From: Robiginitomaculum sp.
Lineage (GTDB): Bacteria > Pseudomonadota > Alphaproteobacteria > Caulobacterales > Maricaulaceae
DNA length: 64,000 nt
Direction: 5' to 3'
Assembly: GCA_021776615.1 (NCBI GenBank)
Contig: JAJFFO010000008.1
Span: forward strand, 1 to 64,000
The position numbers and the translations under genes were made by a program. Of the stretch, positions 39,101 to 49,352 are shown piece after piece (position 1 is the stretch's first letter; each line of letters opens with the position of its first letter). The notes under the pieces are model-generated. The model did no database searches and was not told the origin of the DNA. It saw only the letters and a list, made by a program, of their open reading frames with translations.

Positions 39101-40413
39101 GCGGCACTGCCGAGACGCAAAACCGAGTTATCATTCTGGCGCCGTCTTTATCCGGCACCCGCCGCGACCCTGCGGTGCGCCTTGAAGAGGCCAAAGGGCT
39201 TGCCTTTGCGCTGGATCTGCAAGTTGCCGAGGCGCGGCTGGTGCCGCTGCGCAAGGTGCATGCCAGCACGCTTTTTGGCAAAGGCCTGATCGCGACCGTA
39301 AAAGATGAGCTAAAGGCGGTCGATGCCGGGTTATTAATGGTTGATGCCGCCTTGAGCCCGGTGCAACAGCGCAATTTGGAAAAAGCGCTGGACGTCAAAG
39401 TGATGGATCGCACCGGCATTATATTGGAAATTTTTGGCCTGCGAGCGCGCACCAAAGAAGGGCGGCTGCAAGTCGAATTGGCGCGTCTTACTTATGAGCG
39501 CTCACGGCTGGTGCGCACATGGACCCATTTGGAGCGTCAACGCGGGGGCAGGGGCTTTCTGGCCGGCCCCGGCGAGCGGCAATTGGAAACCGATCGACGA
39601 TTACTCGATCAGCGCCTGATGCGGTTGCGCCGAGATTTGCAAGAAGTACGCCGCACACGCGGCCTGCACCGCGCCGCGCGGCAACGGGTGCCATATCCGG
39701 TGATTGCCCTGGTTGGCTATACCAATGCGGGCAAATCAACCCTGTTCAACGCTTTGTGCGGCACGCAAATGCTGGCGCAGGACATGTTGTTTGCCACCCT
39801 CGACCCGGCTATGCGCCAAATTGAGCTACGGCCCGGCGGCGAGGCCATTCTTTCGGATACGGTGGGATTTATTTCGGACCTGCCGACCGAACTTATTGCC
39901 GCGTTTCGCGCCACCTTGGAAGAAGTGCTGGAAGCCGATTTGATTGTGCATGTGCGCGATATTGCATCGCCGCAAAGCGCCGAGCAGCGGGATGATGTCA
40001 ACGCCATTTTGGAGGAACTGTTATCCAATCAGGACGAAGAAGTGCCGGTTCTGGAGGTATGGAATAAGATCGATTGTGTAGCATTGGAAGAACGCCCGTT
40101 ATTGGCGGCACAAGCGGCGTCTATAGAGCCGCAGCCGGTTTTGCTGTCTGCAGTAGATGGCACTGGCCTAGAAGCCTTAAAAGCGCAAATGAACACCATT
40201 TTGGAGCGCAGTTCGGTAATTCTGGAGGTGGAGATTCCCGTGGGCGAGGGGCGGGTGAAGCCATGGTTGTTTCGCAATGGTCATGTGTTGAGCGAGAAGG
40301 CGGATGCGCACGGCGCTCAAACCCTGCAGGTCAAGCTCGATGCCAAAAGCATTGGCGCGCTAAATGCCGCTTTCCCGCAGGTGAAAGCCCGCCGGGCGCG
40401 TATAGCCTCATAA
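39097..40413 (+). CDS. hflX: GTPase HflX
   Basis: 438 residues, from GTG 39097 overlapping the hfq stop by four bases. The N-terminal HflX domain ([18 protein letters not shown]) and the coiled GxGE segment [23 protein letters not shown] precede the G domain: G1 [10 protein letters not shown]3 DTVGFI, G4 NKID. HflX splits or rescues stalled ribosomes under stress. The hfq-hflX pair is conserved. Confidence 0.95.
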   Translation: MSGTAETQNRVIILAPSLSGTRRDPAVRLEEAKGLAFALDLQVAEARLVPLRKVHASTLFGKGLIATVKDELKAVDAGLLMVDAALSPVQQRNLEKALDVKVMDRTGIILEIFGLRARTKEGRLQVELARLTYERSRLVRTWTHLERQRGGRGFLAGPGERQLETDRRLLDQRLMRLRRDLQEVRRTRGLHRAARQRVPYPVIALVGYTNAGKSTLFNALCGTQMLAQDMLFATLDPAMRQIELRPGGEAILSDTVGFISDLPTELIAAFRATLEEVLEADLIVHVRDIASPQSAEQRDDVNAILEELLSNQDEEVPVLEVWNKIDCVALEERPLLAAQAASIEPQPVLLSAVDGTGLEALKAQMNTILERSSVILEVEIPVGEGRVKPWLFRNGHVLSEKADAHGAQTLQVKLDAKSIGALNAAFPQVKARRARIAS

Positions 40414-40426
40414 GGATTGGCGCTTT

Positions 40427-41227
40427 TTAGGGGTTTTCGCGTCTTTTCGCCTCAACCCAATAGCTTTCCATCTCATCCAGACTGGCATCTTTCGGGTTTT
40501 TGCCTTGGTCGTTCAGGCGCTTCTCAATCCAGGAAAACCGGTGTTCAAACTTTTGATTGGTGCCGCGCAAAGCGCCCTGGGCATCAACATTGAGTTTGCG
40601 CGCCAAGTTCGTGCAAACAAACAGCAAATCTCCAACTTCATCCATAATATTATCGGCGTTATCTGGTATCGCTATCGCTTCTTTGAGTTCGGCAACTTCC
40701 TCGTCCAATTTATCGAAAATCGGCGCTAAATTGGGCCAGTCAAAGCCAACGCGGGCGGCGCGATCCTGCAGCTTTTGCGCACGTTTTAAAGCGGGCAGAG
40801 TTTTGGCAATACCGTCCAATATACCGGATGGGGCGGCGTCATTCGTGGATTTGGCGGCACGCTCTACCGCTTTCAGCTCTTCCCACGCGCCAGCTTGGGC
40901 GCCGGCCTTAATTTGTTTTGGCGTGCCATAAATATGCGGATGGCGGCGCTCCATCTTGTCACAAATACCGCTAATGACGTCATCAAGGGTGAAGGCACCG
41001 GCTTCTTGCGCCATTTGCGCGTGAAACACCACCTGAAACAGCAAATCGCCCAATTCCTCGCGTAAATCGGCCATATCATGACGCTCAATGGCGTCGGCGA
41101 CCTCATACGCTTCTTCAATGGTGTAGGGGGCGATGGTCGAAAAATTCTGCTTAATATCCCACGGGCAACCGCTTTTGGGGTCGCGCAATTGCGCCATAAT
41201 CTGTCGCAGATTTTCCAGTGATTTCAT
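40427..41227 (-). CDS. mazG: Nucleoside triphosphate pyrophosphohydrolase MazG
   Basis: 266 residues with two MazG modules. The first is residues 1-120: LRDPKSGCPWDIKQNFSTIAPYTIEEAYEVADAIE, then the EExxD-type LREELGDLLFQVVFHA metal site. The second is about 150-260, with EVAELKEA and MDEVGDLLFVCTN. It hydrolyses dNTPs/NTPs to NMP plus pyrophosphate, cleaning aberrant nucleotides. It is convergent with hflX. Its product pyrophosphate is the substrate of the neighbouring ppa. Confidence 0.94.
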   Translation of the reverse strand: MKSLENLRQIMAQLRDPKSGCPWDIKQNFSTIAPYTIEEAYEVADAIERHDMADLREELGDLLFQVVFHAQMAQEAGAFTLDDVISGICDKMERRHPHIYGTPKQIKAGAQAGAWEELKAVERAAKSTNDAAPSGILDGIAKTLPALKRAQKLQDRAARVGFDWPNLAPIFDKLDEEVAELKEAIAIPDNADNIMDEVGDLLFVCTNLARKLNVDAQGALRGTNQKFEHRFSWIEKRLNDQGKNPKDASLDEMESYWVEAKRRENP

Positions 41228-41257
41228 CCTAGTAACCGGCGTATGAGGGCAGGGGCA

Positions 41258-41788
41258 TTAAACGCCCTTCGCCCGGGCAATTGCCGCTTCAACTGCGGCA
41301 GCGGCGCTGTCCGCATCTTCCCAATTGCCGACTTTTGACCATTTTTCGTGCTCAAGGTCCTTATAATGGGTGAAAAAGTGCCTGATCTGGTCGATCATCA
41401 CTTCCGGTAGATCCTTATAAGATTTCACCTTGGCATAATAAGGGTGCAGGTCCGAAACCGGCACGGCGAGGATTTTTTCGTCAGGCCCGGATTCGTCTTC
41501 CATTTGCAACATGCCAACCGGGCGCACCCGCATCACGCACCCGGCGATCACCGGCGTACGGCCGACCACCATAACGTCAATTGGATCGCCATCGAGGCTT
41601 AAGGAATGTGGCACAAAGCCATAATTGCCGGGGTAGAACATCGCCGTGTGTAAAAACCGGTCGACATAAAGCGCACCGGATTCCTTATCCACTTCATATT
41701 TTACCGGCACGCCGCCAAGCGGAATCTCGATAATGGCGTTAATGTCCCAGGGCGGCGCTTTGCCAGCCGATATTGCATTAATATTCAT
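41258..41788 (-). CDS. ppa: Inorganic pyrophosphatase (family I)
   Basis: 176 residues, the bacterial hexameric length. Signature acidic residues are in DGDPIDVMVV (SLDGDPIDVMVVGRTPV), with IPLGGVPVKYEVDKESGALYVDRFL at the N-terminus and the KSYKDLPEVMIDQIRHFFTHYKDLEHEKWSKV region. It hydrolyses pyrophosphate and drives biosynthesis. It is upstream of mazG on the same strand with 30 bp between them. Confidence 0.96.
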   Translation of the reverse strand: MNINAISAGKAPPWDINAIIEIPLGGVPVKYEVDKESGALYVDRFLHTAMFYPGNYGFVPHSLSLDGDPIDVMVVGRTPVIAGCVMRVRPVGMLQMEDESGPDEKILAVPVSDLHPYYAKVKSYKDLPEVMIDQIRHFFTHYKDLEHEKWSKVGNWEDADSAAAAVEAAIARAKGV

Positions 41789-41911
41789 AGCGATTTGACC
41801 TCTTTGACTGACATATCATGCGCGAACGCGTGCATACAGGCGCTCTAGCGCTTCGGCAATGGTCTTATATCAGGCGCGAGCCGTACCGGGCACAAGCTGC
41901 GGCTCCTTTTT

Positions 41912-41946
41912 CGTCATTCCGGGTTCGGGCCTTCGCCGGGGTGACG
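41912..41946. repeat. REP-like palindromic element
   Basis: CGTCATTCCGG (41912-41922) pairs with CCGGGGTGACG (41936-41946) over 11 positions including two G-T wobbles, enclosing TTCGGGCCTTCG-like loop bases. CGTCATTCC...GGGTGACG is a form met as dispersed repeats in many Alphaproteobacteria. It lies upstream of ppa and downstream of the peroxidase-like gene. Confidence 0.65.
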
Positions 41947-42007
41947 AATAGAGAGAAGGAGGCACGAGTGGAGCGGGTGGCGTGACCGTCTGGTACTGCC
42001 TATATGC

Positions 42008-42556
42008 TCATAGGGCGTCAATAACACCGGCATAACTGGGGCCGTTCGCCAATCTTTCGCCCGCGGCTTTGTAAAATTGCTGGCTTTGTTTAATGCCATA
42101 GCCGTCCATCATGCGATTGTACAAATTAAACAGGCCACAGATCATAATCATGAATTGAAAGTCGGTTTCGTCCCATCCGGCATCGAAAATAGCGTCGGCG
42201 TCGGCTTGCAGCATTTTCGAAGGGGTGAGGGTAAGTTTGCGCACATAAAAAAGTACCGGTTTCAGCGCAGCTTCAATGGGGCTGTTGTCCAGGTTTTCAA
42301 ACAGGCTTTCGAATAAATCCGGGTCAATGCCAAAGGCGGCGGCGGTTTCCTTATGAGTGTTGAAGCAAAACTCACACCCATTAACGCCGGAGGTGAAAGC
42401 GGCAATAAGCTCTCTTTGCGGTACGGAAAAGTTGCACGACCCGTCGCGCATAATCTCTATGGTCAATTCGGTCAACGGCACCGCTTGGCGGGGAAATTTT
42501 CTTAAAACGGCGAGTACGCCCTGGGTTGAAACCGGTATGGATTTAACAAAGGCCAT
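42008..42556 (-). CDS. Carboxymuconolactone decarboxylase/peroxidase-related (AhpD-like) protein
   Basis: 182 residues, all-helical AhpD-like fold. The redox motif is present as EFCFNTHKE (Cys-x-x-x-His; ExxCxxCxxH is reduced to one Cys), in TSGVNGCEFCFNTHKETAAAFG, giving Cys-x2-Cys at GCEFC. It may act as a peroxidase-related thiol enzyme. ATG 42556 follows AAGGAGAGG. The gene appears alone. Substrate unknown. Confidence 0.82.
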   Translation of the reverse strand: MAFVKSIPVSTQGVLAVLRKFPRQAVPLTELTIEIMRDGSCNFSVPQRELIAAFTSGVNGCEFCFNTHKETAAAFGIDPDLFESLFENLDNSPIEAALKPVLFYVRKLTLTPSKMLQADADAIFDAGWDETDFQFMIMICGLFNLYNRMMDGYGIKQSQQFYKAAGERLANGPSYAGVIDAL

Positions 42557-42599
42557 TAAAATTCCTCTCCTTGGTTTCTGACGCAAGCTGGTGGCCGCA

Positions 42600-43397
42600 T
42601 CATTGCGCCATGGCTGCCTTAAAGTACGGGGCCGGGTCTACGAGAACAATGTCATCGCGCAGACGTAATTGTTCCAAAAACCAGTATTTATGTCCCGCAC
42701 CATAAGTGATCAACACGGTTGCGCCTTCATATTGATGATTGTTGAGCGCTGCCTCAATCAGTGTGTAATGGGCTGCATTGATGCTTTCCCAATCGCCGCG
42801 CCCCAGATCATGGGCAAAAAGCGTGGCATAGGGCGTCAGGCCTTCTTTGGTGATGGCGTCATATTCGTCTGAATGAATAAAAAATGGGTCATCCTCGCGG
42901 CCCTTGAGCTTTTCCTCCATGACCGCATTGGCGTCCTCATAGGCCTGCCAATCCTCGGCACGGGCCGGGTCATTGGCAATGCGATCAAGCGCAAGCTGAC
43001 GTGTGCGGGCCATTTGCGTGGTCCAGCCGGCCGTTGGGATGATTTTGAAGTCAAATTCGCGGCTCATGGGGAATAACACGTCTTTATATTCCGGAAAGCG
43101 CATCACCCGCGCCTCGCTGACGACACCATTGGCGGTAAAACCAGCCATGGCATTGGCCAGACGGTCTGGCGGTATTTCGGTCAATACGTAATCAGGCGCG
43201 ATTTCTTCGATGGTTTTACGCAAAAGGGGCAGGGCGTATCGATCCGAGGTCAGATGGTCACTATGGATCATGCCCAGCACAATGACTTTGGTTTTGGTGT
43301 TTGGATCCTGATCGTCCGCCACCGCTGCGTTTAAGCCCATGGTTGCGCCAATCATGAACATTGCCGCCAAAGCCTTTAAACTCAATAATTTCATCAT
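42600..43397 (-). CDS. Secreted TraB/TIKI-like (possibly DUF5694) protein
   Basis: 265 residues with a signal peptide (LKALAAMFMIGATMGLNAAVA). The mature domain starts VIVLGMIHSDHL, has YVLTEIPPDR, and ends with VLITYGAGHKYWFLEQLRLRDDIVLVDP. The early GxxH and late GxGH motifs with an internal E resemble metal-binding signatures of the TraB/TIKI/EreA fold group, and the last block resembles DUF5694. Metal-dependent hydrolase activity is an inference. Likely periplasmic. Confidence 0.65.
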   Translation of the reverse strand: MMKLLSLKALAAMFMIGATMGLNAAVADDQDPNTKTKVIVLGMIHSDHLTSDRYALPLLRKTIEEIAPDYVLTEIPPDRLANAMAGFTANGVVSEARVMRFPEYKDVLFPMSREFDFKIIPTAGWTTQMARTRQLALDRIANDPARAEDWQAYEDANAVMEEKLKGREDDPFFIHSDEYDAITKEGLTPYATLFAHDLGRGDWESINAAHYTLIEAALNNHQYEGATVLITYGAGHKYWFLEQLRLRDDIVLVDPAPYFKAAMAQ

Positions 43398-43569
43398 TTG
43401 TCTTCATGCCCCCATGCTGAATGATCACAGTGCGAGTATCCCGTTGCGCCCGGTCTTGGGTCAATAAAACTAAAAGTGATGAGAGGGGGCGCGTAGATAA
43501 TTTTTTGCGCGTGACAAAGTGGGGCATGAGCGACGATTTTCACCTCAAACTCCACCCATCAACAAGGCG

Positions 43570-43585
43570 CATAATATATATTATG
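43570..43585. promoter_or_regulatory. Perfect 16-bp AT palindrome
   Basis: CATAATATATATTATG reads identically on both strands. It lies in the 260-bp gap between two minus-strand secreted-protein genes, about 170 bp upstream of the start at 43397. It may be a regulator site or a promoter -10 region; AT palindromes of this sort also arise by chance. Confidence 0.35.
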
Positions 43586-43659
43586 TGTTGTTATTGAGAT
43601 CGAAAAGCCAATAAACAGGCGGCTTATGGCTTTAAGGAAAACAAATAGCGCCTTGGCGC

Positions 43660-44145
43660 CTAATCCTCGCTGTGCGCCGCCTCATCATCAATTGGCGGTT
43701 CGGGATAAGCTTGCCACAGCACGTTGACGATCTTCCAATGGCCATCGAAATTGGTCAAATGGATATAATCCACGCCCCAATCGGCCTCTAACTTGGCGGA
43801 TGCGGTTTTATCATTGACCTCGAACACGGTGATGACCTGCGGCGCATCGGCTTTGGGCGGGTGTTCGGCGTATACGTTGGCGGCGACCTTCAAAAGCTGC
43901 TCATAGGACATAAAGTGAGGCCCGCTATAGGCTTCACCGGCCTTGGTGTGCCAATAGCCATGCTTGGCAACTTTGTCCCACACGCTCTTTTTTGCCAATT
44001 CCGGGTCGGTTTTATAGAACGCATTTACATAATTACTGATCGCTTCGCGCACTAACGTCTCGTCATTAGCGTCGGAAGCCAGCGATGAAGCCGGTATGCA
44101 GACGCTGAATGCCGCCATGGCCGCAATAATTTTCAGGTGTTTCAT
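43660..44145 (-). CDS. NTF2-like (putative lumazine-binding type) exported protein
   Basis: 161 residues with a signal peptide (IIAAMAAFSVCIPASSLA). The mature part has the NTF2-like cone: ETLVREAISNYVNAFYKTDPELAKKSVWDKVAKHGYW, then ASAKLEADWGVDYIHLTNFDGHWKIVNVLW. This agrees with the putative lumazine-binding group. No catalytic residues are evident. Monocistronic as far as visible. Confidence 0.8.
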   Translation of the reverse strand: MKHLKIIAAMAAFSVCIPASSLASDANDETLVREAISNYVNAFYKTDPELAKKSVWDKVAKHGYWHTKAGEAYSGPHFMSYEQLLKVAANVYAEHPPKADAPQVITVFEVNDKTASAKLEADWGVDYIHLTNFDGHWKIVNVLWQAYPEPPIDDEAAHSED

Positions 44146-44259
44146 GATCTGTCCCTTTATGCCTAAAGGCTATTAGGCCCTCAAGCTTGTGAGCACTCAA
44201 GTTACAAACGGGTAAGAATCCCAAGCTCAGAACCTAATATATACGCGCACCAAATGTAA

Positions 44260-44532
44260 TCACACGTATTTTCCGGGCGGCATTAAATCGCCCTCCTCCG
44301 CATTAACAGCTTCTTCCTGATCCTGGTTAAGTCGCCAGATCAGTTTTTTAAGGGCGATTTTCTGGGCGTCGCGCTCATTAACGGTCGCCGGTAAAACCGT
44401 AATTATTTCAATGCCGGTTGCCGCATCCACCGCACAAACGCGCTGGTTTTCCGCCAATTGCGTGATTTCAAAGAATATTTCGCGGCCCTCTAGCCCGGCT
44501 TTAGGAGGCCCGGCCTTGGGCGCCCCGCTCAT
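44260..44532 (-). CDS. DUF6898-like small protein downstream of hemA
   Basis: 90 residues: [53 protein letters not shown]. This small alpha-beta protein of unknown function follows hemA in many Alphaproteobacteria. ATG 44532 overlaps the hemA stop by four bases (ATGA), which fixes the start and couples translation. The N-terminus is Pro/Gly-rich and the end acidic. No signal peptide. Confidence 0.78.
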   Translation of the reverse strand: MSGAPKAGPPKAGLEGREIFFEITQLAENQRVCAVDAATGIEIITVLPATVNERDAQKIALKKLIWRLNQDQEEAVNAEEGDLMPPGKYV

Positions 44533-45746
44533 GCAGCCTTGGCGGCAAGGCCCAATTTGGACCAAACCGCCTGCAACGCATTGATCAGTTCGGCCATTAA
44601 CGCGTCATCGTGCAAAGGTGACGGGGTTAAGCGCAGGCGTTCGGTGCCGCGCAGCACGGTCGGATAATTGATTGGCTGCACGTAAATGCCAAATTTGGTC
44701 AGCAATTCGTCAGTGACCGCCTTGCAGGCCACCGGGTCGCCAACCAGCAATGGCACCACATGGGTGGATGAGGGCATAAGCGGCAAATTGGCTTCGCGCA
44801 ATAAGGTTTTAAGGCGCAATGCGCGTTCCTGATGTTTTTCGCGCAGTCCATTGTTTTGCTTTAAGTATTTTATGCTACTTACAGCGCCCGCAGCGATGGC
44901 AGGTGCCAATGAAGTGGTAAAAATAAAGCCGGGTGCCTGGCTGCGGATGGCGTCAATCATATTGGCTTTGGCGGCGACATAACCGCCCATTAAACCAAAG
45001 GCTTTGCCAAGGGTGCCATTAACAATATCAACCCGGTCCATCACCCCATCGCGCTGGGCAATGCCAGCGCCATTTTTGCCGTAAAGACCAACCGCGTGCA
45101 CTTCGTCCAAATAGGTTATGGCACCGTATTTGTCCGCTAAATCACAGACTTGCTCAATGGGGCCAACATCGCCATCCATGGAATAGACCGATTCAAAGGC
45201 GATGACTTTTGGCGCATCTACTGGTGCGGCGGCCAGTAATTCTTCCAAATGCTCAAGATCATTATGTCGCCAAATGTGCTTGGGCGTTCCGGCGCGCTTA
45301 ATGCCTTCAATCATCGAGGCATGGTTCATAGCGTCGGAGAAATAGATACAGCCCGGTAAAATCTTGGCCAATGTGCCCAAAGTGGCCTCATTGGCGATAT
45401 AGCCAGACGTGAATAAAAGCGCGCCTTCCTTGCCGTGCAGACTGGCAAGTTCCTGTTCTAGTTCAACATGATAGCGGGTGGTGCCGGAAATATTGCGGGT
45501 ACCGCCTGCCCCTGCCCCAACCGCATCAATGGCGCTGTGCATGGCTTCAATAACCGTGGGGTGTTGGCCCATGCCCAAATAGTCATTGGAACACCAGATT
45601 ACGATATCCTTATCGTCGCCATCGGGGGAACGCCAGGTGGCGCGCGGAAACTGCCCGCGTTTGCGGCGCAAATCAGCAAAGACCCGATAGCGGCCTTCGG
45701 CCTTTACCTGATCAATAGCGGCCTCAAATTTGGCTTCGTATTCCAT
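44529..45746 (-). CDS. hemA: 5-aminolevulinate synthase
   Basis: 405 residues. The PLP enzyme condenses glycine with succinyl-CoA as the first step of heme synthesis by the Shemin pathway. [40 protein letters not shown] and the PLP Lys248 in [14 protein letters not shown] are intact. The frame extends 80 codons upstream, but [11 protein letters not shown] (ATG 45746) matches family starts; the ribosome site is weak. Its presence supports an alphaproteobacterial origin. Confidence 0.96.
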   Translation of the reverse strand: MEYEAKFEAAIDQVKAEGRYRVFADLRRKRGQFPRATWRSPDGDDKDIVIWCSNDYLGMGQHPTVIEAMHSAIDAVGAGAGGTRNISGTTRYHVELEQELASLHGKEGALLFTSGYIANEATLGTLAKILPGCIYFSDAMNHASMIEGIKRAGTPKHIWRHNDLEHLEELLAAAPVDAPKVIAFESVYSMDGDVGPIEQVCDLADKYGAITYLDEVHAVGLYGKNGAGIAQRDGVMDRVDIVNGTLGKAFGLMGGYVAAKANMIDAIRSQAPGFIFTTSLAPAIAAGAVSSIKYLKQNNGLREKHQERALRLKTLLREANLPLMPSSTHVVPLLVGDPVACKAVTDELLTKFGIYVQPINYPTVLRGTERLRLTPSPLHDDALMAELINALQAVWSKLGLAAKAA

Positions 45747-45900
45747 GCGTCCAGCGAGCAAAGTAAGCTCACTCCTCTTGTCCGTAATTTTACCTGCATT
45801 GGGACCATATATTGCCCTCGCGCGCAAGGGAAGGCAGGCAGGCGAAACGACGCAGGTGTTCACGAACGAGTGATGCCTTTGCCTTAAATAAGTCCAGACT

Positions 45901-46695
45901 CTAAATAAGCCCGGCAAGCGGGCTGGATGGGTCCGCATAAAGTTTTTTCGCCATACGCCCGGCCAAATACGCCTCGCGCCCGGCAATGACTGCGTGCTTC
46001 ATGGCCTTTGCCATACGCACCGGGTCGCGCGCTTCGGCAATGGCGGTGTTCATCAACACCCCATCGCAGCCAAGCTCCATGGCTACACAGGCGTCTGAGG
46101 CGGTGCCAACCCCGGCATCAACAATCACCGGCACTTGGGTTTGCTCGACGATAAGCCGGATATTGACCTTGTTTTGCAGCCCCAAACCAGAACCGATCGG
46201 CGCGCCAAGCGGCATAATTGCGGCGCAACCCATATCTTCGAGCTTTTTGGCAAATACCGGATCGTCCGAACAATAAACCATCACCTCAAAACCATCGTCA
46301 ATCAACATTTTGGCGGCGCGCAGGGTTTCTTCCATATCGGGATATAGATGTTTAGGGTCTGACAGAACCTCGAGCTTGACCAGCGACCAGCCCCCGGCCT
46401 CGCGGGCCAAACGCAAGGTACGCACCGCGTCCTCGCCGGTAAAACAGCCCGCTGTATTCGGCAGATAGACAGTCTTTTTCGGGTCAATAAAGTCGACCAG
46501 CATCGGCTCGTCCGGATTGCCAATATTGACCCGGCGCATGGCCACGGTGACGATATCTGCGCCCGAAGCCGCTAACGCCGCAGCGTTTTGCGCATAATCC
46601 TTGTATTTGCCGGTGCCAATGATCAGCCGCGACGAAAATTCCCGCCCGGCAATCACCAAAGGTTTGTCAATATGGTTTGTTGCGCTGCCCGGCAT
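45901..46695 (-). CDS. thiG: Thiazole synthase ThiG
   Basis: 264 residues. ThiG forms the thiamin thiazole ring from deoxyxylulose phosphate, dehydroglycine/iminoglycine and ThiS thiocarboxylate. The Schiff-base Lys107 is in SLVKLEVL, and phosphate-binding [31 protein letters not shown] is intact. ATG 46695 is one base after the thiS stop, so the pair is an operon. No ThiO, ThiF or ThiE gene is next to it. Confidence 0.95.
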   Translation of the reverse strand: MPGSATNHIDKPLVIAGREFSSRLIIGTGKYKDYAQNAAALAASGADIVTVAMRRVNIGNPDEPMLVDFIDPKKTVYLPNTAGCFTGEDAVRTLRLAREAGGWSLVKLEVLSDPKHLYPDMEETLRAAKMLIDDGFEVMVYCSDDPVFAKKLEDMGCAAIMPLGAPIGSGLGLQNKVNIRLIVEQTQVPVIVDAGVGTASDACVAMELGCDGVLMNTAIAEARDPVRMAKAMKHAVIAGREAYLAGRMAKKLYADPSSPLAGLI

Positions 46696-46696
46696 G

Positions 46697-46897
46697 TCAG
46701 CCACCTCCAATAAAGCGGACGATTTCAATCTTATCGCCGTCGACAAGCTGCGTTGATTCGAATTGCGAGCGCGGCACAATCGACAGATTGCGCTCCACCG
46801 CCACTTTGGCAAGCGCAATACCCAGCCCCGCCAAAAGCCCGGCAACACTGGTGTTTTGCGCCATAATGTGTGGCTCGCCATTGAGAGTGATGTTCAT
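46697..46897 (-). CDS. thiS: Sulfur carrier protein ThiS
   Basis: 66 residues, a ubiquitin-like fold: [12 protein letters not shown], then [35 protein letters not shown]. The C-terminal Gly-Gly-Gly supplies the thiocarboxylated glycine. Upstream codons in frame belong to the aroQ leader. The 97-bp divergent gap to aroQ has no TPP aptamer, unlike the thiC leader. Confidence 0.93.
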   Translation of the reverse strand: MNITLNGEPHIMAQNTSVAGLLAGLGIALAKVAVERNLSIVPRSQFESTQLVDGDKIEIVRFIGGG

Positions 46898-46994
46898 GTT
46901 GGGAGCATTATCTGCTTCGTCATCCTTCGACAAGCTCAGCATTGACTTAATCCAAACCTTGCCCCCTGCCCGCATAGCGCTTAAAACGCCGCCC

Positions 46995-47459
46995 ATGAGC
47001 AAAATGCTATACATTCTGAATGGTCCGAACCTCAACCGCTTGGGCACGCGCGAGCCAGAGGTCTATGGCAGCGCGAGTTTGGCCGAGATTGAGGGCCAAT
47101 GCGCCAAGCTGGCGCAAGCCAATGGCATATCTTTGGTGTTTCGCCAGACCAATGCCGAGGGTGAATTGGTTGATTGGGTGCAGGAGGCCGCGGACAAGGC
47201 CTGCGCGCTCATCCTTAATGGCGGTGCCTATACCCATACCTCAATTGCCCTGCATGACGCGCTGCGATTGGTAGCCGTGCCGGTAATCGAGTTGCATTTA
47301 TCCAATCCGGCGGCGCGCGAGGCGTTTCGGCAGGTGAATTATGTGGCCCCGGCGGCCACTGCCAGTATTTGCGGCTTTGGTGCAATGGGATATGACATGG
47401 CCGTGACAGCGGCGGTGCATCTCGCTAAAATCAGCAAACCAATCAATAAGACGTCCTAA
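46995..47459 (+). CDS. aroQ: 3-dehydroquinate dehydratase, type II
   Basis: 154 residues. YILNGPNLNRLGTREPEVYG holds the catalytic Tyr region and Arg. FRQTNAEGELVDWV, NGGAYTHTSIALHDAL and VIELHLSNPAAREAFR (catalytic His) follow. It forms 3-dehydroshikimate in the shikimate pathway. ATG 46995 was chosen because earlier in-frame codons overlap thiS. It is 41 bp before accB, an arrangement common in Proteobacteria. Confidence 0.96.
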   Translation: MSKMLYILNGPNLNRLGTREPEVYGSASLAEIEGQCAKLAQANGISLVFRQTNAEGELVDWVQEAADKACALILNGGAYTHTSIALHDALRLVAVPVIELHLSNPAAREAFRQVNYVAPAATASICGFGAMGYDMAVTAAVHLAKISKPINKTS

Positions 47460-47500
47460 AGCCGCCCCCACAAGATTAATAATAACCGGAAAAATTCATT

Positions 47501-47998
47501 ATGGCATCAAACACAAATTCAGGCGGGCGCGCGCTCGGCAAAGGCGATCTTGCTCTTATCAGAGAACTGGCCGACATTTTGCGCGACACGGATTTGAGTG
47601 AAATTGAAGTTGAACGCGATGGTTTAAAATTGCGCGTCAGCCGCACCATGGCCACGCAAATGGTGCAAGCGGCTTTGCCTGCCGCCGCACCGGCAAGCCC
47701 GGCCCCCGCCAGCATGGCTCCGGAAACCCCCGCGCCCGACGCGGCGGTGGACTTCTCGGTGCATCCGGGCGCTGTTCACGCGCCCATGGTCGGTACCGCC
47801 TATTTTGCGCCAGAGCCGGGCGCCACACCATTCATCAAAGCTGGCGACACAGTGGCCAAAGGCGATACCTTATTGCTGATCGAAGCGATGAAAACTTTCA
47901 ACCCGATCCTGGCCGAAAAAGCTGGCAAGGTGATTGAAATATTGGTGGATGACGGCTCGCCCGTAGAGTTTGGCGAAACCCTTTTAGTGATCGGGTAA
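47501..47998 (+). CDS. accB: Biotin carboxyl carrier protein of acetyl-CoA carboxylase
   Basis: 165 residues. The N-terminal BCCP domain is followed by an Ala/Pro-rich hinge ([23 protein letters not shown]) and a lipoyl-like domain with the biotin Lys131 in [12 protein letters not shown]. It carries carboxybiotin from AccC to the carboxyltransferase in fatty acid synthesis. accC starts 4 bp later. Confidence 0.96.
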   Translation: MASNTNSGGRALGKGDLALIRELADILRDTDLSEIEVERDGLKLRVSRTMATQMVQAALPAAAPASPAPASMAPETPAPDAAVDFSVHPGAVHAPMVGTAYFAPEPGATPFIKAGDTVAKGDTLLLIEAMKTFNPILAEKAGKVIEILVDDGSPVEFGETLLVIG

Positions 47999-48002
47999 GC
48001 CG

Positions 48003-49349
48003 GTGTTCAAAAAAGTCCTTATCGCCAATCGCGGCGAGATTGCGCTTCGCATTCACCGGGCGTGCCATGAAATGGGCATTGCCACCGTGGCCGTGCATTC
48101 TACCGCTGACCGCGACGCCAAGCATGTTTTGCTGGCTGATGAGAGCGTGTGTATTGGCCCCCCGGCAGCGGCGCAAAGCTATTTGAATGTGCCCTCCATC
48201 ATGGCCGCCGCTGAAATCACCGGCGCCGAAGCGGTGCATCCCGGCTATGGCTTTTTGTCGGAGAATGCCCGTTTTGCCGAAATTGTTGAATCCCATGGTT
48301 TGACCTTTATTGGCCCCAGCCCCGAACATATCCGCCTAATGGGCGATAAAATTACCGCCAAAGCCGCGGTTAAAGAGGCTGGCATCCCAGTGGTGCCGGG
48401 ATCAGAAGGCGAAATTGCCGACCCTAAAGACGCGATGGCCATTGCCGAAGAGATCGGTTTTCCGCTCTTGGTCAAAGCCGCTTCCGGCGGTGGTGGGCGC
48501 GGCATGAAATTAGCGCGCGGGCCCGAAGATTTGGTGCAGGCGGTGCAAACCGCCCGGGCCGAGGCCGCCGCTGCATTCGGTGATGGCACGGTTTATCTTG
48601 AACGCTATTTGGAGCAACCGCGGCATATTGAAGTGCAGGTGATCGCCGATAGCCATGGCAATGTGGTGCATCTTGGCGAGCGCGATTGTTCCTTGCAACG
48701 GCGCAACCAAAAAGTGCTCGAAGAAGCCCCTTCCCCGGCATTGGGTGCCGCCGAGCGTGAACAGATTGGCGAAACCGTTCGTCAGGCCATCACCCGCATT
48801 GGCTATCTTGGTGTCGGCACCATTGAATTTTTGTACGAGAATGGCGAGTTCTTCTTTATTGAAATGAACACCCGTTTGCAGGTCGAACACCCGGTGACCG
48901 AAATGATCACCGGCGTTGATCTGGTGCGCGAACAAATCTCCATTGCCGCGGGTGAAAAGTTGTCATTCGCGCAAGAGGACATTCGCTTTCGCGGCGCGGC
49001 TATTGAATGCCGTATCAATGCCGAACATGCCCGCACCTTTGTGCCATCGCCGGGCACGGTGCGCGAGTTTCATGCCCCCGGCGGGCTTGGGGTGCGCCTC
49101 GATTCGGCGGTTTATTCGGGCTATTCCATTCCGCCCTATTATGACAGCCTGATCGGCAAGCTGATCGTCCACGGGGCCTGCCGCGAAGACGTGTTGCGGC
49201 GGCTAAAACGGTCTTTGGAAGAATTGGTGGTGACCGGCATTGAAACTACCGCGCCATTGTTTCGAGACCTGTTGAATGAACCAGACTTTATCGCTGGCGA
49301 TTATCACATTCACTGGCTGGAACAATGGCTAGCCAAGCAAGACAGTTAG
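48003..49349 (+). CDS. accC: Biotin carboxylase AccC
   Basis: 448 residues from GTG 48003: [28 protein letters not shown]-grasp motifs are [49 protein letters not shown] and [18 protein letters not shown]. It carboxylates BCCP-biotin with ATP and bicarbonate. It is in an operon with accB, and aat follows after 3 bp. Confidence 0.97.
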   Translation: MFKKVLIANRGEIALRIHRACHEMGIATVAVHSTADRDAKHVLLADESVCIGPPAAAQSYLNVPSIMAAAEITGAEAVHPGYGFLSENARFAEIVESHGLTFIGPSPEHIRLMGDKITAKAAVKEAGIPVVPGSEGEIADPKDAMAIAEEIGFPLLVKAASGGGGRGMKLARGPEDLVQAVQTARAEAAAAFGDGTVYLERYLEQPRHIEVQVIADSHGNVVHLGERDCSLQRRNQKVLEEAPSPALGAAEREQIGETVRQAITRIGYLGVGTIEFLYENGEFFFIEMNTRLQVEHPVTEMITGVDLVREQISIAAGEKLSFAQEDIRFRGAAIECRINAEHARTFVPSPGTVREFHAPGGLGVRLDSAVYSGYSIPPYYDSLIGKLIVHGACREDVLRRLKRSLEELVVTGIETTAPLFRDLLNEPDFIAGDYHIHWLEQWLAKQDS

Positions 49350-49352
49350 GCC

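Noticed and set aside
46920-46945. CCTTCGACAAGCTCAGC repeat as an insertion element
   Set aside because: It is a single degenerate copy with poor self-complementarity; only noted within the thiS finding.
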